64,000 bases of DNA, from contig NKIO01000002.1 of the NCBI GenBank assembly GCA_002255935.1, positions 55,480 to 119,479 of the forward strand, read 5' to 3'. The translations under genes and the position numbers were made by a program. The stretch is from Comamonadaceae bacterium PBBC2. Lineage in GTDB: Bacteria; Pseudomonadota; Gammaproteobacteria; Burkholderiales; Burkholderiaceae_C. Below are positions 63,126-64,000 of this stretch, one piece after another. How positions within the stretch are numbered: position 1 is the stretch's first letter; each line of letters opens with the position of its first letter. The notes beneath the pieces are model-generated. The model made no database searches and was not told the DNA's origin. It was given only the letters and a program-made list of their open reading frames with translations.

Positions 63126-64000
63126 TCATTCCACCGTCACGCTCTTCGCCAAATTCCTTGGTTTGTCCACATCCGTTCCCCGCGCACACGCCGTGTGGTA
63201 GCTCAGCAGCTGCAGCGGCACAACATGCAAGATCGGTGACAACACACCGTAGTGCTCAGGCATGCGAATCACGTTGACGCCTTCGCTGCTTTCGATCTTC
63301 GTGTCGCCATCGGCCAGCACATAGAGCACGCCGCCGCGAGCGCGAACTTCCTGCATATTGCTTTTCAGCTTTTCCAGCAGCTGGTCGTTGGGGGCCACGG
63401 TCACCACGGGCATGGCGCTGGTCACCAGGGCCAGTGGGCCGTGCTTGAGTTCGCCTGCGGCATAGGCTTCGGCGTGGATGTAGGTGATCTCTTTGAGCTT
63501 GAGCGCGCCTTCAAGCGCAATGGGGTAATGCGTGCCACGGCCCAGGAACAGCGCGTTTTCTTTGCTGGCGAATTCTTCGGCCCAAGCGATGATTTGCGGC
63601 TCAAGCGCCAGCACGGCTTGCAGCGCGGCGGGCAGGTGGCGCATGGCTTTGATGTGCCCGGCTTCCTCTTCGTCGCTCAGGCGGCCTTTGGTCTGTGCCA
63701 GCGCCAGCGTGAGCAAGAACAAGCCCGCCAACTGCGTGGTGAAGGCCTTGGTGGAGGCCACGCCGATCTCGGCCCCGGCGCGGGTCACATACGCGTGTTT
63801 GCACTCGCGCACCATGGCGCTGGTGGACACGTTGCAAATGGTGAGCGTGTGCGTCATGCCCAGGCTCTGCGCGTGGCGCAGCGCGGCCAGGGTGTCGGCG
63901 GTCTCGCCGCTTTGGGTGATGGTGACGATCAGCGTGTTGGGGTTGGGCACCGATTCGCGGTAGCGGTATTCGCTGGCGATCTCCACTTGGGAGGGCACTT
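63126..64000 (-). CDS. glmS: Glucosamine--fructose-6-phosphate aminotransferase, C-terminal part
   Basis: The gene continues past base 64000; the 291 visible codons are the sugar-isomerase (SIS) half. [51 protein letters not shown] and the C-terminal [15 protein letters not shown] are all GlmS. It makes glucosamine-6-phosphate for peptidoglycan and lipid A. The GTG near the window edge is inside the gene, not its start. The glutaminase domain and any leader lie outside. A 75-base gap separates it from the ATP-grasp gene. Confidence 0.96.
   Translation of the reverse strand, partial: VPSQVEIASEYRYRESVPNPNTLIVTITQSGETADTLAALRHAQSLGMTHTLTICNVSTSAMVRECKHAYVTRAGAEIGVASTKAFTTQLAGLFLLTLALAQTKGRLSDEEEAGHIKAMRHLPAALQAVLALEPQIIAWAEEFASKENALFLGRGTHYPIALEGALKLKEITYIHAEAYAAGELKHGPLALVTSAMPVVTVAPNDQLLEKLKSNMQEVRARGGVLYVLADGDTKIESSEGVNVIRMPEHYGVLSPILHVVPLQLLSYHTACARGTDVDKPRNLAKSVTVE

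Overview
The window reads as the chromosome of a GC-rich betaproteobacterium of the Burkholderiales, most likely a freshwater Comamonadaceae member (Limnohabitans-like). This placement is an inference from protein sequence character and gene order (accB-accC-prmA-DUF3426, rnb-tonB-mtgA-ruvC, dapF-DUF484-xerC); no 16S rRNA lies in the window and no search was run. Nearly all of it is coding. No tRNA, IS element, prophage or CRISPR array was seen.

Bases 1-16800 hold housekeeping genes, mostly on the minus strand: a zinc-ribbon/DUF3426 protein (cut by the window edge), prmA, accC, accB, a TlpA-type thioredoxin and a nucleotidyltransferase-like protein, then divergent mpl and an EamA transporter. 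Next come aroG with an aromatic-rich leader peptide and a perfect attenuator hairpin, then tldD, rodA, ruvC, mtgA, a TonB-like protein, an RNase II-family nuclease and a YqiA-type esterase. Bases 15849-34408 are a complete division and cell wall (dcw) cluster read on the minus strand: mraZ-rsmH-ftsL-ftsI-murE-murF-mraY-murD-ftsW-murG-murC-ddl-ftsQ-ftsA-ftsZ-lpxC. Most genes overlap by 1-11 bp. Four 10-bp-phased AGTG boxes precede mraZ, and a strong terminator follows ftsZ.

Bases 34600-43500 carry a DksA-type factor with a roughly 230-residue Lys/Ala/Pro tail and a lost zinc site, next to a His-rich COG0523 GTPase. Then come rlmI-xerC-DUF484-dapF, a Nudix/metallo-beta-lactamase fusion and a pseudouridine synthase homologue lacking its catalytic Asp. 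Bases 43675-48240 hold a cysteine-free IscR-like regulator, RNase P RNA (rnpB) and cysK. Two arrays of related palindromic repeats flank the rnpB-cysK pair, and an FAD-dependent oxidoreductase follows.

Bases 48378-58831 look like a regulatory and envelope-stress block: a Crp-like regulator, two LuxR-type response regulators (one with a dead receiver and an FNR-type box upstream), a Lon-like protease, a BON lipoprotein, a broken VF530 gene, a YqjD/YqjE/YqjK-type trio, an Ig-repeat/DUF3494 ice-binding-type lipoprotein, an OmpA protein and two very small envelope proteins. Bases 58976-64000 hold an MFS transporter, an FNR-like regulator with three of four cluster cysteines, a SET-domain methyltransferase abutting a stand-alone cyanophycin-synthetase-like ATP-grasp enzyme, and the C-terminal part of glmS.

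The most novel-looking signals are the aroG attenuator, the ATP-grasp/SET pair, the tailed zinc-less DksA beside a COG0523 GTPase, and the repeat arrays around rnpB-cysK.
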